Origin: Actinomycetes bacterium
Lineage (GTDB): Bacteria; Actinomycetota; Actinomycetes; Actinomycetales; Actinomycetaceae
Assembly: GCA_023389315.1 (NCBI GenBank)
Contig: JAEWEQ010000009.1
Span: 1 to 64,000, forward strand
Reading direction: 5' to 3'
DNA: 64,000 nt
The position numbers and the translations under genes are program-made. The notes below the pieces were generated by a model. It had not been told where the DNA came from. It worked only from the letters and a program-made list of their open reading frames with translations, and did no database searches. This document shows, in pieces, positions 1 to 8,431 of this stretch. Numbering within the stretch: the stretch's first letter is position 1; the number at the start of each line of letters is the position of its first letter.

Positions 1-413
1 CCGCCCAGCATGAGCGGTAACGCCACGTTTTCTTCATTGCTCAGTTCCGGCAGCAGTTGGCCGTCTTGGAATACGAAACCGCAGTGGCGCAGTCGCACGC
101 GTGCACAATCCTGTGCTTTCAAGGCGGTGATCTCGGTACCATCGAGCCACACTTGGCCGCCGGTGGGTTGCAAAATTCCGGCCAGGGCGTGTAGCAGCGT
201 GGATTTGCCGCTACCGGATGGCCCCATAATGGAGACCTGGCAGCCAGCGGGGATGTCGAGGTTAACTCCCCGCAAGGCTTCCACCGGGATTTGGTCGCGG
301 TAGAAGGTGTGCGACAGGTTGCGCGCCAGCAGGTGGCCGCTGGCACTGGGGGTCGACTGGGTGCTAGCCGCAGCAACGGCTCGGGATAGTTGATTAAGGT
401 GTTGGGGTGCCAT
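1..413 (-). CDS. ABC transporter ATP-binding protein (N-terminal part, runs off window)
   Basis: Only the first 137 or so residues are inside the window; the rest lies beyond base 1. Walker A is GPSGSGKS and the Q-loop is VFQDGQLLPE. The stretch 'VEALRGVNLDIPAG' before Walker A is typical of the LolD/MacB/FtsE-like class of ATPases that partner FtsX-like permeases, so export or lipoprotein/antibiotic handling is more likely than nutrient import; the substrate cannot be read. The first 25 residues are a Ser/Ala-rich extension. The start ATG at 413 has no clear ribosome binding site. A GACCAT hexamer 6 bases upstream fits the leaderless pattern seen for other genes here, but weakly. It is divergent from the GNAT gene. 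Confidence 0.85.
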   Translation of the reverse strand, partial: MAPQHLNQLSRAVAAASTQSTPSASGHLLARNLSHTFYRDQIPVEALRGVNLDIPAGCQVSIMGPSGSGKSTLLHALAGILQPTGGQVWLDGTEITALKAQDCARVRLRHCGFVFQDGQLLPELSNEENVALPLMLG

Positions 414-555
414 GTCTTAATGGTCTCGTTTTGAGCACGCGGACAATATTGGGGGATGCCCGGGTTTGTCCCTGGTTCACCCCCGAGTTGGCCCGTAGTT
501 TTCACAGTTGCACGACTGTGACCGTTAAATCCCCGCTTAATGGCTCCCCACCGCG

Positions 556-568
556 TAGGCTTAAGGTA
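556..568 (+). promoter_or_regulatory. -10 box for leaderless GNAT mRNA
   Basis: TAGGCT at 556-561 is followed by exactly 6 bases and then the ATG at 568, so the transcript would begin at or next to the start codon. No convincing Shine-Dalgarno sequence precedes this start. Confidence 0.5.
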
Positions 569-1059
569 TGTCACAGCTCACAATGCATGCGCAGTTGGAT
601 GCGCTCGCCGGGATAGACCGCCCGGCGGGGATTGAGTTGGCGACGCTCACCCGCTACGACATCCCCGCCCTCGCCGCTCTATACCTGGTCGCCTACGATT
701 CTCCGGAAATCGCGGAGAATCTCTTCGAAGCCATCGATGAGATGCGTATGTCTTTCGATGGTGCTTTCGGTGAGGTACTGGATAATTCCTTCGTCGGGGC
801 TTGGCTCAACGGGGAGTTAGTGGGTGCCATTTTGGTCACCGTTGATCCGCCGTGGGACGACGTGGATGGTCCTTTCATTATTGATCTAATGGTGGAGCCA
901 GAGTTCCGCGGTCGTGGGATCGCCACCGCGCTGATTGGCGAAGCCGCCCACCGCATCGCCCAAGCAGGTTACGACAGTGTGGGGTTGCGGCTTGACCTCA
1001 ACCAAGCCAAGGCTGCCGCCCGCTTGTACGACTATTTGGGCTTCGAACAAGTCGATTAG
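568..1059 (+). CDS. GNAT family N-acetyltransferase
   Basis: 163-residue single-domain GNAT protein that would transfer an acetyl group from acetyl-CoA to an amine of unknown substrate. The acetyl-CoA binding motif A is visible near residues 108-125 as 'VEPEFRGRGIATALIGEA' (R-G-x-G-x-A type), and the C-terminal 'AARLYDYLGFE' is the usual end of the fold. An ATG lies close behind a -10-like box, so translation is probably leaderless. The gene runs convergently into the Nei-type glycosylase gene, with 19 bases between stop codons and no terminator visible. Confidence 0.85.
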   Translation: MSQLTMHAQLDALAGIDRPAGIELATLTRYDIPALAALYLVAYDSPEIAENLFEAIDEMRMSFDGAFGEVLDNSFVGAWLNGELVGAILVTVDPPWDDVDGPFIIDLMVEPEFRGRGIATALIGEAAHRIAQAGYDSVGLRLDLNQAKAAARLYDYLGFEQVD

Positions 1060-1078
1060 AACTACCGTCCAAACCCCG

Positions 1079-2032
1079 TTAGCGTTGGCAACCGGGGCAC
1101 CAGAATAGGCGCCGCCCCGCCATGGGTTGTTCCCCAATGTGCGCGCCGCAACGCAGGCAGGCTCGGCCACTGCGATGGTAGACGTAAAAGCGTTGTGCCT
1201 CTTCGTCGCCTTCCACCGGTGGGTGCGGGCGGTCCTCATCAGCTATGGTGACGATCAGTCCTTCGCGGCGCCCGCGTTCCAGGTTCTCCACCAGGTCGTC
1301 CCACAGCTGTGATAGCCGCCTGCGGGAGACGCGGTTTCCCGGGCGAAATGGGCTGATTCCCACGTGGAATAAGCATTCGGCGCGGTAAATATTTCCGGGT
1401 CCGGCAACCACCGATTGGTCCATCACCAGTTCCCCCACGGCCCGCGAGCGCGCCCGCACCGCGTCCACGAAACGCCGTTTGTCTCCCGGCTGTGGGTCCA
1501 AGGGGTCTGGGCCTAGCCGGTCAATAATTGCTTGCGCCGAGTCTGCATCTAGTATTTCGCACCGGTTCGGCCCTGAAAGGTCAGCTACTTGAAAGCTCCC
1601 GGCCATGCGTAGTCGCACTTGGCCTACCGGGTCTGCGGGTGCCTCATCAAAGTCATGCCAGCGCCATTTTCCGTACAGTCCCAGGTGAATGTGCACCCAG
1701 TGGGCGGCGCGATCCCATCCGGATTCTTCCTCGAGGGCGGTCCCGCCGTTCGTCTCTACCCCGCCGTCCGGTGCGTCCCCGTCGCCAAGTGCCACTCTGC
1801 CGTTGGATACTACCCCGCCGTCCGGCTCTACCTCGCCTAACCTTTCGCTGGGCGCGCAGAACCCCAGGAACAGGTGTTTGCCGTGGGCTCGGGTTGCCAC
1901 CAGCTGGGAGCCGTCTAGCAGCTGCGCTCCCTCACGGAAGCGTCCTTGCGGGGATGAGATCGACAGCACTTGGTGAGCAAAGGCGGCCGACAGTTGCGCT
2001 GCTTGGCGGTGAATCACATGTCCTTCGGGCAC
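1079..2032 (-). CDS. Fpg/Nei family DNA glycosylase (endonuclease VIII-like)
   Basis: Base-excision repair glycosylase/AP lyase of about 317 residues. The family uses the N-terminal proline as nucleophile after Met removal, so the start is placed at the GTG (2032) giving (M)PEGHVIHR, although an in-frame TTG lies 12 bases upstream. Also seen are the H2TH region ('DQSVVAGPGNIYRAECLF') and a C-terminal zinc finger of the CxxC...CxxC type (CLRC and CPGC). Compared with ordinary Nei2 proteins there is an extra acidic, Gly-rich loop at about residues 60-108, between 'GKHLFLGF' and 'HIHLGLYGKW', built from an 18-codon duplication (see findings). The exact substrate (oxidised pyrimidines versus purines) cannot be decided here. 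Confidence 0.88.
   Translation of the reverse strand: MPEGHVIHRQAAQLSAAFAHQVLSISSPQGRFREGAQLLDGSQLVATRAHGKHLFLGFCAPSERLGEVEPDGGVVSNGRVALGDGDAPDGGVETNGGTALEEESGWDRAAHWVHIHLGLYGKWRWHDFDEAPADPVGQVRLRMAGSFQVADLSGPNRCEILDADSAQAIIDRLGPDPLDPQPGDKRRFVDAVRARSRAVGELVMDQSVVAGPGNIYRAECLFHVGISPFRPGNRVSRRRLSQLWDDLVENLERGRREGLIVTIADEDRPHPPVEGDEEAQRFYVYHRSGRACLRCGAHIGEQPMAGRRLFWCPGCQR
1757..1825. repeat. 54-bp-period direct repeat inside the nei-like gene
   Basis: A 15-base word (TACCCCGCCGTCCGG on the plus strand) occurs at 1757-1771 and again at 1811-1825. The spacing of 54 bases is 18 codons, and the encoded segments both begin PDGGV and then share (S/T)NG and AL, so the loop arose by in-frame duplication. 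Confidence 0.7.
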
Positions 2033-2074
2033 TCCACCATTCAATCAAGCCACCCGGCGGCAAGCCAATTTAGG

Positions 2075-2087
2075 CACAATAGAGGTA
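2075..2087 (+). promoter_or_regulatory. -10 box for leaderless GH13 mRNA
   Basis: CACAAT at 2075-2080 lies 6 bases before the ATG at 2087. The same CACAAT-N6-ATG arrangement precedes the HIT gene at 8444. Confidence 0.5.
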
Positions 2088-3412
2088 TGACGGTAAGCGA
2101 CGAGAATCTGATCATTTGGCACATTTACCCCCTTGGAGCACTTGGCTGCTGCCCCACCGATAGCGACCCTCATGCCGGGGGAACCCTGTCGGACCTGATT
2201 CCCTGGCTGGAATATGCCAAAGATCTGGGCTGCAACGCCATCGCGTTGGGCCCGATTTTCGCTTCCTCCTCCCACGGCTATGACACGCTCGACTACTATC
2301 GCATCGACCCGCGCCTGGGCTCGCGCGACGATTTCGACGCTTTCTTAGAGGCTGCGAAAGCACTGGAACTGAAGGTGATTCTCGATGGCGTGTTCAATCA
2401 CGTAGGTCGCCACCACCCGGCAGTGGAGGAAGCTCGCCGCCAAGGGCCCGAAACCTCCTCGCCGTGGAAACTACGGGCGGACTACCGGCCGCTGGAAAAC
2501 GGCGAAGAACCAGCGTGGCACTACTTTGAAGGTCACGAAGGGCTCATCACTGTCGATCACGACCAGGCGCAAACTCGCCAGGCCATTAGCGAAGTGATGA
2601 ACTACTGGCTGGAGGCAGGCGTTGACGGCTGGCGTCTGGATGCCGCCTACGCGGTGGACCCCGACCTTTGGGCGCAAATCTTGGCGCCCGTTCGCCAGCG
2701 TTTCCCGCAGGCGTGGATCGTGGCGGAAGTGATTCACGGTGATTACCTTGACCTGGCTCAACGCGCCGGCTGGGACTCGATCACCCAATACGAACTGTGG
2801 AAAGCCACCTGGTCCAGCCTCAATGATGGGAACTTCTTCGAACTGGACTGGACGCTGCGGCGTCACCAGGAACTGTGCCAGCAGTTAGTGCCCATGACGT
2901 TCATCTCTAACCATGACGTCACCCGCATCGCGAGCCAACTGACCAACCCCGAACACGTGGGGCTGGCGGTGGCACTGCTGGCTACCCTGCCCGGCCAGGT
3001 GAGTGTTTACTACGGAGAAGAAGTGGGGTTCACCGGTGTTAAAGAAGAGCGCCTGGGTGGGGACGATGCTATCCGCCAGGCCCTACCGGCAGATCCCAGT
3101 CAGATGCGCGACAATGACCGCGCGCAGCGCTTTTGGCACTGGTACGCCTCCCTCTTGCACGTGCGCCGCACCCACCCGTGGCTGCAGCGCGCGCAAATCG
3201 AAGTTGAGCATTTGGAACACCAGGTGCTGCGCTACCGCTGCAGCGGGCCAGATGATTCCCTGGTGGTGGTACTCAACGCCACCGACCAGGCGCTACCGCG
3301 CTCAGGCGATCCGCTCAGTGATATCACCGAGGTGATCGCCGGGCAGTGGGATGAGGGCGAGGACGGTGCCGGCCTGCGCGCTAACGCCTACTTGGTTGGC
3401 CGCACCCGGTAG
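2087..3412 (+). CDS. Glycoside hydrolase family 13 (alpha-amylase family) protein
   Basis: 441-residue single-barrel GH13 enzyme expected to act on alpha-glucans or malto-oligosaccharides in the cytoplasm (no signal peptide). The family catalytic residues are present: nucleophile Asp185 in 'GWRLDAAY', acid/base Glu214 in 'WIVAEVIHG', and the third acid Asp277 in 'FISNHDVTR'; region I is 'GVFNHVGRHH'. The opening 'IIWHIYPLGALG' is typical of the family. The start at 2087 is chosen because the fold begins there and a -10 box sits directly upstream; the frame is open back to 1970, but that part has no homology-like content. The 3' end is partly duplicated just beyond the stop codon. The exact specificity (amylase, cyclomaltodextrinase or related) is not resolved. 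Confidence 0.85.
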   Translation: MTVSDENLIIWHIYPLGALGCCPTDSDPHAGGTLSDLIPWLEYAKDLGCNAIALGPIFASSSHGYDTLDYYRIDPRLGSRDDFDAFLEAAKALELKVILDGVFNHVGRHHPAVEEARRQGPETSSPWKLRADYRPLENGEEPAWHYFEGHEGLITVDHDQAQTRQAISEVMNYWLEAGVDGWRLDAAYAVDPDLWAQILAPVRQRFPQAWIVAEVIHGDYLDLAQRAGWDSITQYELWKATWSSLNDGNFFELDWTLRRHQELCQQLVPMTFISNHDVTRIASQLTNPEHVGLAVALLATLPGQVSVYYGEEVGFTGVKEERLGGDDAIRQALPADPSQMRDNDRAQRFWHWYASLLHVRRTHPWLQRAQIEVEHLEHQVLRYRCSGPDDSLVVVLNATDQALPRSGDPLSDITEVIAGQWDEGEDGAGLRANAYLVGRTR

Positions 3413-3476
3413 CAGTTCGCTGGCGCGTTGAGTGCCGGCCTGCGCGCCCACGCTTACCTGGTGGGCCGCCCAGTAG
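3366..3476 (+). repeat. Tandem partial duplication of the GH13 3' end across its stop codon
   Basis: Bases 3366-3412 (last 15 codons plus stop) are repeated with small changes at 3432-3476. The second copy lies in the same reading frame after the TAG stop, which is followed by 31 more open codons to a TAA. Copy 1 encodes AGLRANAYLVGR, copy 2 encodes AGLRAHAYLVGR. Confidence 0.8.
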
Positions 3477-3504
3477 CCGGGCACTTACGCGCTGGGCCGT
3501 GCCC

Positions 3505-4497
3505 CTAAAGGACCGGGGTGTGGCGGATACTCACCGTCATATCCCGGGAGGCGCCCGGCTGAAGCTGCAACACTCCTTGGCATTCACTACGGTTGAAGGC
3601 ATCCGTCATGCACTGGCAGTATTCCACCGCCACCGCTTCGCCAGGGCGATCGTCCAAGCATTCCCCGGTGAAGATATGGAAAATCCCCACCCCGGTGGAC
3701 AGCGGATTACCGCTTTGCGCGATCACCTGGGTGGTAGCGCCCGAGGCGTGATGCAAGGTCGCTTCCACGTGCGCCCGCTCCCCCGGCTGCATGGTCAGGT
3801 CCGTGAAAGCGGTGTCCAGTTCCTCAGTCAAATCAATGTGGGCCTGGCCCGACTCCGGATCGAACCCCTCGTAGAGGGCGAATGCTTCTCGACCTTCCAG
3901 CGGAATTAGTGCCTCGTCGGTGAGAACCCGAGTGCGGGCGGGAACGCTCAGCCACGCGCCCTCGCGGCCCCCGTCCAACTTGATGTAGGGGTGCCAGCCC
4001 AGTGCCACCGGGGCCGCCGCGTCACCGTCGTTAGTGCAGTTAAGCCGCATGAACAGCTCCCACGAATGCAGGCTCTGTTCTAGTCGGTATTCCACCGTAA
4101 CCGTCAGTGGCTGCGGGTAGACGGGGCTGTCCACGCGGGTGCGCAGTACCACCCGGTCAGCTTCTTGTCGGACCAGTTCGTAGTCGGATTTCGCCACTAG
4201 CCCGTGCAGGGCTTCTCGCACCCCGTCCTCGTTGGGCCCACAATCATAGGTTTGCCCGCCGTGGCAGTAGGTGGCTTCCCGGATGCGGTTAGACCAAGGT
4301 GCCAGCAAGGCACCGCGGTAGCCGTCGAAAACTTCCAGTTCGTCCTCGTTGCGATATCCGTCGAGGACGTCCACTTCCCCCTGCATCTGGCCGCCGGCAT
4401 CGCAGGTCGGCACGGTCCAGCGGGTTACCACCGCACCACGGGAGGCGATGGTGGCGACGGAGGCGTTGGCTTCGATAGTGAAGTATTCGGTGGTCAT
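3505..4497 (-). CDS. Aldose 1-epimerase family protein
   Basis: 330-residue protein of the galactose mutarotase superfamily, which interconverts alpha and beta anomers of sugars or sugar phosphates. Family-like stretches are 'GALLAPWSNRIREATY' (substrate-binding Asn-Arg) and 'APVALGWHPYIKLDGG' (catalytic His region), with 'FTGECLDDRPGEAVAVEYCQ' near the end matching the Glu-containing C-terminal motif of actinobacterial homologues. ATG 4497 is preceded at good distance by GGGGAG. The frame is open 20 codons further upstream, but that stretch overlaps the leuS terminator. Placed after a GH13 enzyme (convergent), it may help process released glucose or maltose; that link is inference. Confidence 0.85.
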   Translation of the reverse strand: MTTEYFTIEANASVATIASRGAVVTRWTVPTCDAGGQMQGEVDVLDGYRNEDELEVFDGYRGALLAPWSNRIREATYCHGGQTYDCGPNEDGVREALHGLVAKSDYELVRQEADRVVLRTRVDSPVYPQPLTVTVEYRLEQSLHSWELFMRLNCTNDGDAAAPVALGWHPYIKLDGGREGAWLSVPARTRVLTDEALIPLEGREAFALYEGFDPESGQAHIDLTEELDTAFTDLTMQPGERAHVEATLHHASGATTQVIAQSGNPLSTGVGIFHIFTGECLDDRPGEAVAVEYCQCMTDAFNRSECQGVLQLQPGASRDMTVSIRHTPVL

Positions 4498-4508
4498 GTT
4501 TCTCCCCT

Positions 4509-4560
4509 TAAAACAAGCGGTGCCACTATCGCCCGCAGACAGCTGGGATGGTGGCACCGC
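4509..4560 (-). terminator. Rho-independent terminator of leuS
   Basis: Read on the minus strand, GCGGTGCCAC pairs perfectly with GTGGCACCGC (4551-4560 with 4517-4526) and is followed by CTTGTTTT (4516-4509). It lies 16 bases past the leuS stop and directly before the ribosome binding site of the epimerase gene. Confidence 0.8.
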
Positions 4561-4575
4561 GTAGAGTTTGGAACC

Positions 4576-7464
4576 TTAACGTGGAACCACAATCGATACC
4601 AGTTTAGGTGCTCGTACAATAACCTTCAGCGGATCCCGCCCATCTAAGGCCTTTTGGGCAGCTTCAGTGTTCAATGCCCGGGCCGCCAGTTCGTCCTCGT
4701 CAATCGAGGGCGGTACCTCCAGGCGGGCACGGACCTTGCCTTGGATCTGCACCACGCAGGTGACGGCGTCTTCTTCCAACAAGGACTCGTCTTCCACCAC
4801 CGGGAAGGGGTGGCGCTGCAAGGATTGGGCGTGTCCCAAACGCGCCCACAGTTCTTCACAGATGTGCGGGGCCATGGGCGCCAACAGCAGTACCAGCGGT
4901 TCGATGGCTTCGCGCGGCACCCGCTCCAGGCCGGTGAGGTGATTGTTGAGCACAATCAGCCGGGCAGCGGCAGTGTTCATGCGCAGATGAGAGTACTCCT
5001 CCGTAACATCCGCAATGGTGCGGGCCACCAGCTTGCGGGTGGGCAGGTCAGCGGGCTCATCAGTGACGGTGAGCTCCCCGGTCTCCTCATCGATGGCGTT
5101 TCGCCACAGGCGCTGCAAGAATCGGAAAGATCCGACGATGGTGCGCGTCACCCAGGGGCGGGAAAGTTCCAGCGGCCCCATCGACATCTCAAACAGGCGG
5201 AAAGTGTCCGCCCCGTAGGAGTCGCACATCTCATCGGGGGTGATGGAGTTCTTCAAGGACTTACCCATCTTCCCGTATTCCTGGGTGACGGGCTGACCTT
5301 GGTAGGTGAAACCGGTCTTCTCATCCCCCTCAACCTCATCCGCGGGCACGTACTGGCCGCGCGAATCCACGTAAGCGTAGGCCTGAATGTAACCTTGGTT
5401 GAACAGCTTGTGGAACGGTTCGGAAGACTCCAAGTAGCCCAGGTCGTGCAGGATCTTGTGCCAAAAACGCGCATACAGCAGGTGCAGCACGGTGTGCTCC
5501 ATGCCGCCCACGTATAGGTCGGCGCCACCCGAACCGCCGGCTTCGCGCGGCCCCATCCAGTAGGACTCATTGGCCGGATCCACCATCTGGTCGTCATTGT
5601 TGGGATCCAGGTAGCGGATCTCATACCAGCAAGAACCCGCCCAGTTGGGCATGGTGTTGGTGTCACGGTAGTAGGTCTTTACCCCATCCCCCAGGTCCAA
5701 CTCCACCTTGGTCCAGTAGTCGGCCCGCCCCAGCGCGGCCTCGGGCCGGGAGTTCGCATCGTCGGCCTCAAAGGTACGCGGACGGAAGTCGTCAACCTCC
5801 GGCAAGGTCAGGGGCAGCATCGCTTCGGGGATGGCGTGGACGCGACCGTCCTCGTCATACAGCACCGGGAAGGGCTCCCCCCAGTAACGCTGGCGAGAGA
5901 ACAACCAGTCACGCAACCGGTAAGTGGTGCGGGCGGTGCCGATACCGCGCTCTTCCAACCACGCGGTGATGGCGGCGATAGCGCTTTCCTTGTCCATCCC
6001 GTTCAAGTCGATGGAGTCGTTGGCGGAGTTCATAATCACGCCGTCACCGGTCCACGCCCCATCTTCGTGTGACTCATCCGCAGTGATGGTGGTGATGATA
6101 TCAATGTTGAACGTCTTGGCGAAGTCCCAGTCGCGCTCGTCGTGGGCGGGCACCGCCATGATGGCACCGGTGCCGTATCCCATGAGGACGTAGTCGGCGA
6201 CGAAAATCGGGATGCGTGAGCCATTGACGGGGTTGGTGCCGAAAATACCGGTGAACACGCCAGTCTTGTCGGCGCCCTCAGCCATGCGCTCCATTTCAGT
6301 GCGCCCACTGGCCCACTTGCGGTAAGACTCCACTGCCTGTGCCGGGGTGGCGTGACCGCCGGTCCACTCCGGGCGGGTTCCTTCCGGCCAGTTGGCGGGC
6401 ACCGTCAGGGTCCCAGATTCCGCGTCCCCCACCAGCGGGTGTTCGGGAGCAACCACCATGAAGGTGGCCCCAAACAGGGTGTCGGGGCGGGTGGTGAACA
6501 CCTCTAGATGCTCCAGTTCACTGCCTTGCCCGGGAGCCACGTCAAAACGCACCTGGGCGCCTTGGGACCGGCCAATCCAGTTGCGCTGCTGGCTGATTAC
6601 TTTCTCCGGCCAGTCCAGGGTGTCCAAGTCATCAGCTAGGCGCTTACCATAAGCGGTGATGCGCATCATCCACTGGCGCAGACGAGTCTTGAAAACCGGG
6701 AAGTTACCGCGTTCAGAGCGGCCTTCGTTGGTGACTTCTTCATCGGCGAGGACGGTACCCAATCCTGGGCACCAGTTCACCGGGGCTTCAGCCAGGTAGG
6801 CCAGACGGTAGGAGTCCACCAAGTCGGCGCGTTCGCCCTCCTCCATCTCTTCCCACGGTTTTTCCGGGGTGGGACGGGTGCCGTTTTCGAACTGCGCAAT
6901 CAGTTCACTAATGGGTCGGGCAGCGCCCTGACCACCGTCGGGACGCTGGGCTTCCTCGTCGTAGTAGGAGTTGAAGATCTGCAAGAAGATCCACTGGGTC
7001 CACTTCACGTAGTTCTCATCGGTGGTGGCCAGGTGGCGGCGCGCATCGTGGGACAGTCCAATGCGTTTTAGCTGCTTGGAGATATTCGCAATGTTTTGTT
7101 CGGTGGTGATGCGCGGGGGTTGCCCGGTTTGGATGGCGTACTGTTCGGCCGGCAAACCGAAGGCGTCAAACCCCATGGTGTAGAGCACGTTCTTGCCCTG
7201 CATGCGCTGGAATCGGGCCATCACGTCGGTAGCAATGTAGCCCAGCGGGTGACCCACGTGTAGGCCAGAGCCCGAGGGGTAGGGGAACATGTCGAGCAGG
7301 AAGTAGGGCGGCAAGTCACTGCGCGGACCGGCTAGGTCGCCGGCGGGGTTGTCGGCGTGGAAGATCCCGGTTTCGTTCCAGTGTTGTTGCCAGCGACGTT
7401 CAATCTCACCGGCCAGGGCCGCATCGTAGCGATACGGCGTTTCGCGGCTGGTGTCTTCGCTCAT
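4576..7464 (-). CDS. leuS: Leucyl-tRNA synthetase
   Basis: 962-residue class I aminoacyl-tRNA synthetase charging tRNA-Leu. The HIGH-type motif appears near residue 60-75 as 'PYPSGSGLHVGHPLG', the CP1 editing domain follows with 'TTRPDTLFGATFMVVAPEH' and 'AIMAVPAHDERDWDF', and the KMSKS-type motif near residue 720 reads KMGKSLKNS, a variation also met in other LeuRS. Length is usual for actinobacteria. ATG 7464 has AAGGAAA about 8 bases upstream. The gene ends at a strong terminator. The 5' flank (7465-7783) has no other gene. Confidence 0.97.
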   Translation of the reverse strand: MSEDTSRETPYRYDAALAGEIERRWQQHWNETGIFHADNPAGDLAGPRSDLPPYFLLDMFPYPSGSGLHVGHPLGYIATDVMARFQRMQGKNVLYTMGFDAFGLPAEQYAIQTGQPPRITTEQNIANISKQLKRIGLSHDARRHLATTDENYVKWTQWIFLQIFNSYYDEEAQRPDGGQGAARPISELIAQFENGTRPTPEKPWEEMEEGERADLVDSYRLAYLAEAPVNWCPGLGTVLADEEVTNEGRSERGNFPVFKTRLRQWMMRITAYGKRLADDLDTLDWPEKVISQQRNWIGRSQGAQVRFDVAPGQGSELEHLEVFTTRPDTLFGATFMVVAPEHPLVGDAESGTLTVPANWPEGTRPEWTGGHATPAQAVESYRKWASGRTEMERMAEGADKTGVFTGIFGTNPVNGSRIPIFVADYVLMGYGTGAIMAVPAHDERDWDFAKTFNIDIITTITADESHEDGAWTGDGVIMNSANDSIDLNGMDKESAIAAITAWLEERGIGTARTTYRLRDWLFSRQRYWGEPFPVLYDEDGRVHAIPEAMLPLTLPEVDDFRPRTFEADDANSRPEAALGRADYWTKVELDLGDGVKTYYRDTNTMPNWAGSCWYEIRYLDPNNDDQMVDPANESYWMGPREAGGSGGADLYVGGMEHTVLHLLYARFWHKILHDLGYLESSEPFHKLFNQGYIQAYAYVDSRGQYVPADEVEGDEKTGFTYQGQPVTQEYGKMGKSLKNSITPDEMCDSYGADTFRLFEMSMGPLELSRPWVTRTIVGSFRFLQRLWRNAIDEETGELTVTDEPADLPTRKLVARTIADVTEEYSHLRMNTAAARLIVLNNHLTGLERVPREAIEPLVLLLAPMAPHICEELWARLGHAQSLQRHPFPVVEDESLLEEDAVTCVVQIQGKVRARLEVPPSIDEDELAARALNTEAAQKALDGRDPLKVIVRAPKLVSIVVPR

Positions 7465-7783
7465 TTTCGTTTCCTTACTGCAGGCAGTTTTACCGCTCGA
7501 TTGCTCGGTGCCAGCTGTGAACTGGCGCTAAGTTTCCAGGTGTCAGATTACCGTATCAGGGTGTGGTTGCTGCTAATCGTCCAGGTTACGGAAGGTGGCG
7601 GATGCAGGAGCTGCGGACGGGCGGTAGCGGCACACTGCGTGAGCGGTGGCGGTGGCGAATGCAAAAGCTGCGGGCAAAACAAAAGTGGCCAGTAGCATTT
7701 GCTACTGGCCACCCGTTCGCGTTTAGCGTGGCTTACGCCGCGGCAGCCCCTACCCAGGGGCAGTGTCTACTTACCGGCAGCGC
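7465..7783. other. Intergenic region between dps and leuS
   Basis: About 320 bases without a convincing gene. It holds the dps terminator and an imperfect 23-bp direct repeat (7594-7616 and 7651-7673, 57 bases apart). The leuS promoter must lie here, reading leftward, but no clear -35/-10 pair could be chosen. Confidence 0.5.
7675..7712 (-). terminator. Rho-independent terminator of dps
   Basis: On the minus strand the 11-base arms GTGGCCAGTAG (7712-7702) and CTACTGGCCAC (7695-7685) form a perfect hairpin with a 6-base loop, followed by TTTTGTTTT (7684-7676). It lies about 70 bases after the dps stop. Confidence 0.88.
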
Positions 7784-8230
7784 TTACTCGGTGGCAGCGC
7801 GCAGGAACCAGGCCTGCTGCTCCAGACCACCAACAATGCCGATGAGAAGGTCGCCGGAAATCGGGTCAGCTTCATCAACATCCGGGATAGCTTCGCGCAT
7901 CTTGTCGCAGACAGCCTGAATCTGCTCGGCCATCTGCAGGTAGGTCTTATCTACCGCGAGCACACCGCCGTCAATGTCGCCGATGCTCTTGGTGCGGGCC
8001 ACAGTTTCCGGGCGACCATCGGGGGTCCCGCCCAGGGTGGCCAGACGCTCAGCTACTTCGTCCAGGTCGGTGCGCACCAGCGCCACCACCTCATCCAGCG
8101 CCAAGTGCAGGGAGCGGAAACGATCGCCCTTAATGTTCCAGTGGGCTTGCTTGCACTGCAGTTCCAGGGCGATCAAGTCCACTAGAGTCTGCTGCAGAGA
8201 ATCTGCCAAAACGCCTTCAACCTTTACCAT
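7784..8230 (-). CDS. dps: Dps family ferritin-like DNA-binding / iron-storage protein
   Basis: 148-residue four-helix protein that would assemble into a 12-mer, oxidise Fe2+ with peroxide and store it, protecting DNA. The intersubunit ferroxidase ligands are recognisable in 'CKQAHWNIKGDRFRSLHLAL' (His, then Asp/His spaced as in Dps) and 'LDEVVALVRTDLDEVAERL'. The C-terminal 'GGLEQQAWFLRAATE' is typical. ATG 8230 has AAGGAG eight bases upstream. A long dyad symmetry sits directly upstream and a strong terminator follows, so it is probably a single-gene transcript. Confidence 0.93.
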   Translation of the reverse strand: MVKVEGVLADSLQQTLVDLIALELQCKQAHWNIKGDRFRSLHLALDEVVALVRTDLDEVAERLATLGGTPDGRPETVARTKSIGDIDGGVLAVDKTYLQMAEQIQAVCDKMREAIPDVDEADPISGDLLIGIVGGLEQQAWFLRAATE

Positions 8231-8256
8231 ATTTGCATCTCCTTGGTCGGTAGCGG

Positions 8257-8300
8257 AACCACTAGTAAAGCCTTGAAATACGGGCTTTACCTCAGTGGTT
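8257..8300. promoter_or_regulatory. Long imperfect dyad upstream of dps
   Basis: AACCACTAGTAAAGCC (8257-8272) pairs with GGCTTTACCTCAGTGGTT (8283-8300) with a 10-base centre and a 2-base bulge. Its place 27-70 bases before the dps start suggests an operator or a 5' leader hairpin. No poly-T follows on either strand, so it is not an ordinary terminator. Confidence 0.45.
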
Positions 8301-8370
8301 TGAACAATTCGAGTCTATCGCACTGCGGCAAAAACCGCGCGTTGGAGACCTTGAGATACAACACCCAGGA

Positions 8371-8382
8371 TAGGGTTACCTA
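8371..8382. promoter_or_regulatory. Possible DtxR-family box (TAGGGTTACCTA)
   Basis: Near-palindrome TAGG-N4-CCTA between the divergent dps and HIT genes, resembling a half-core of DtxR/IdeR operators. A DtxR-family regulator is encoded 500 bases away. Confidence 0.25.
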
Positions 8383-8431
8383 AAATTGTTCACCCCTTAG
8401 CATTTCCCGATTTTTCACCCCCGAGTATGCG

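Noticed and set aside
5220..5310. LeuRS KMGKS as a damaged KMSKS motif
   Set aside because: This is a tolerated variation in the class I motif and the flanking residues are intact.
4654..5517. 287-residue plus-strand open frame opposite leuS
   Set aside because: Shadow of the leuS coding strand; no family-like content and no promoter or ribosome site.
7357..7695. Plus-strand open frame with CxxCG repeats near leuS
   Set aside because: It starts inside leuS on the other strand, runs through the dps terminator, and its Cys pairs come from an imperfect 23-bp repeat; codon use is not gene-like.
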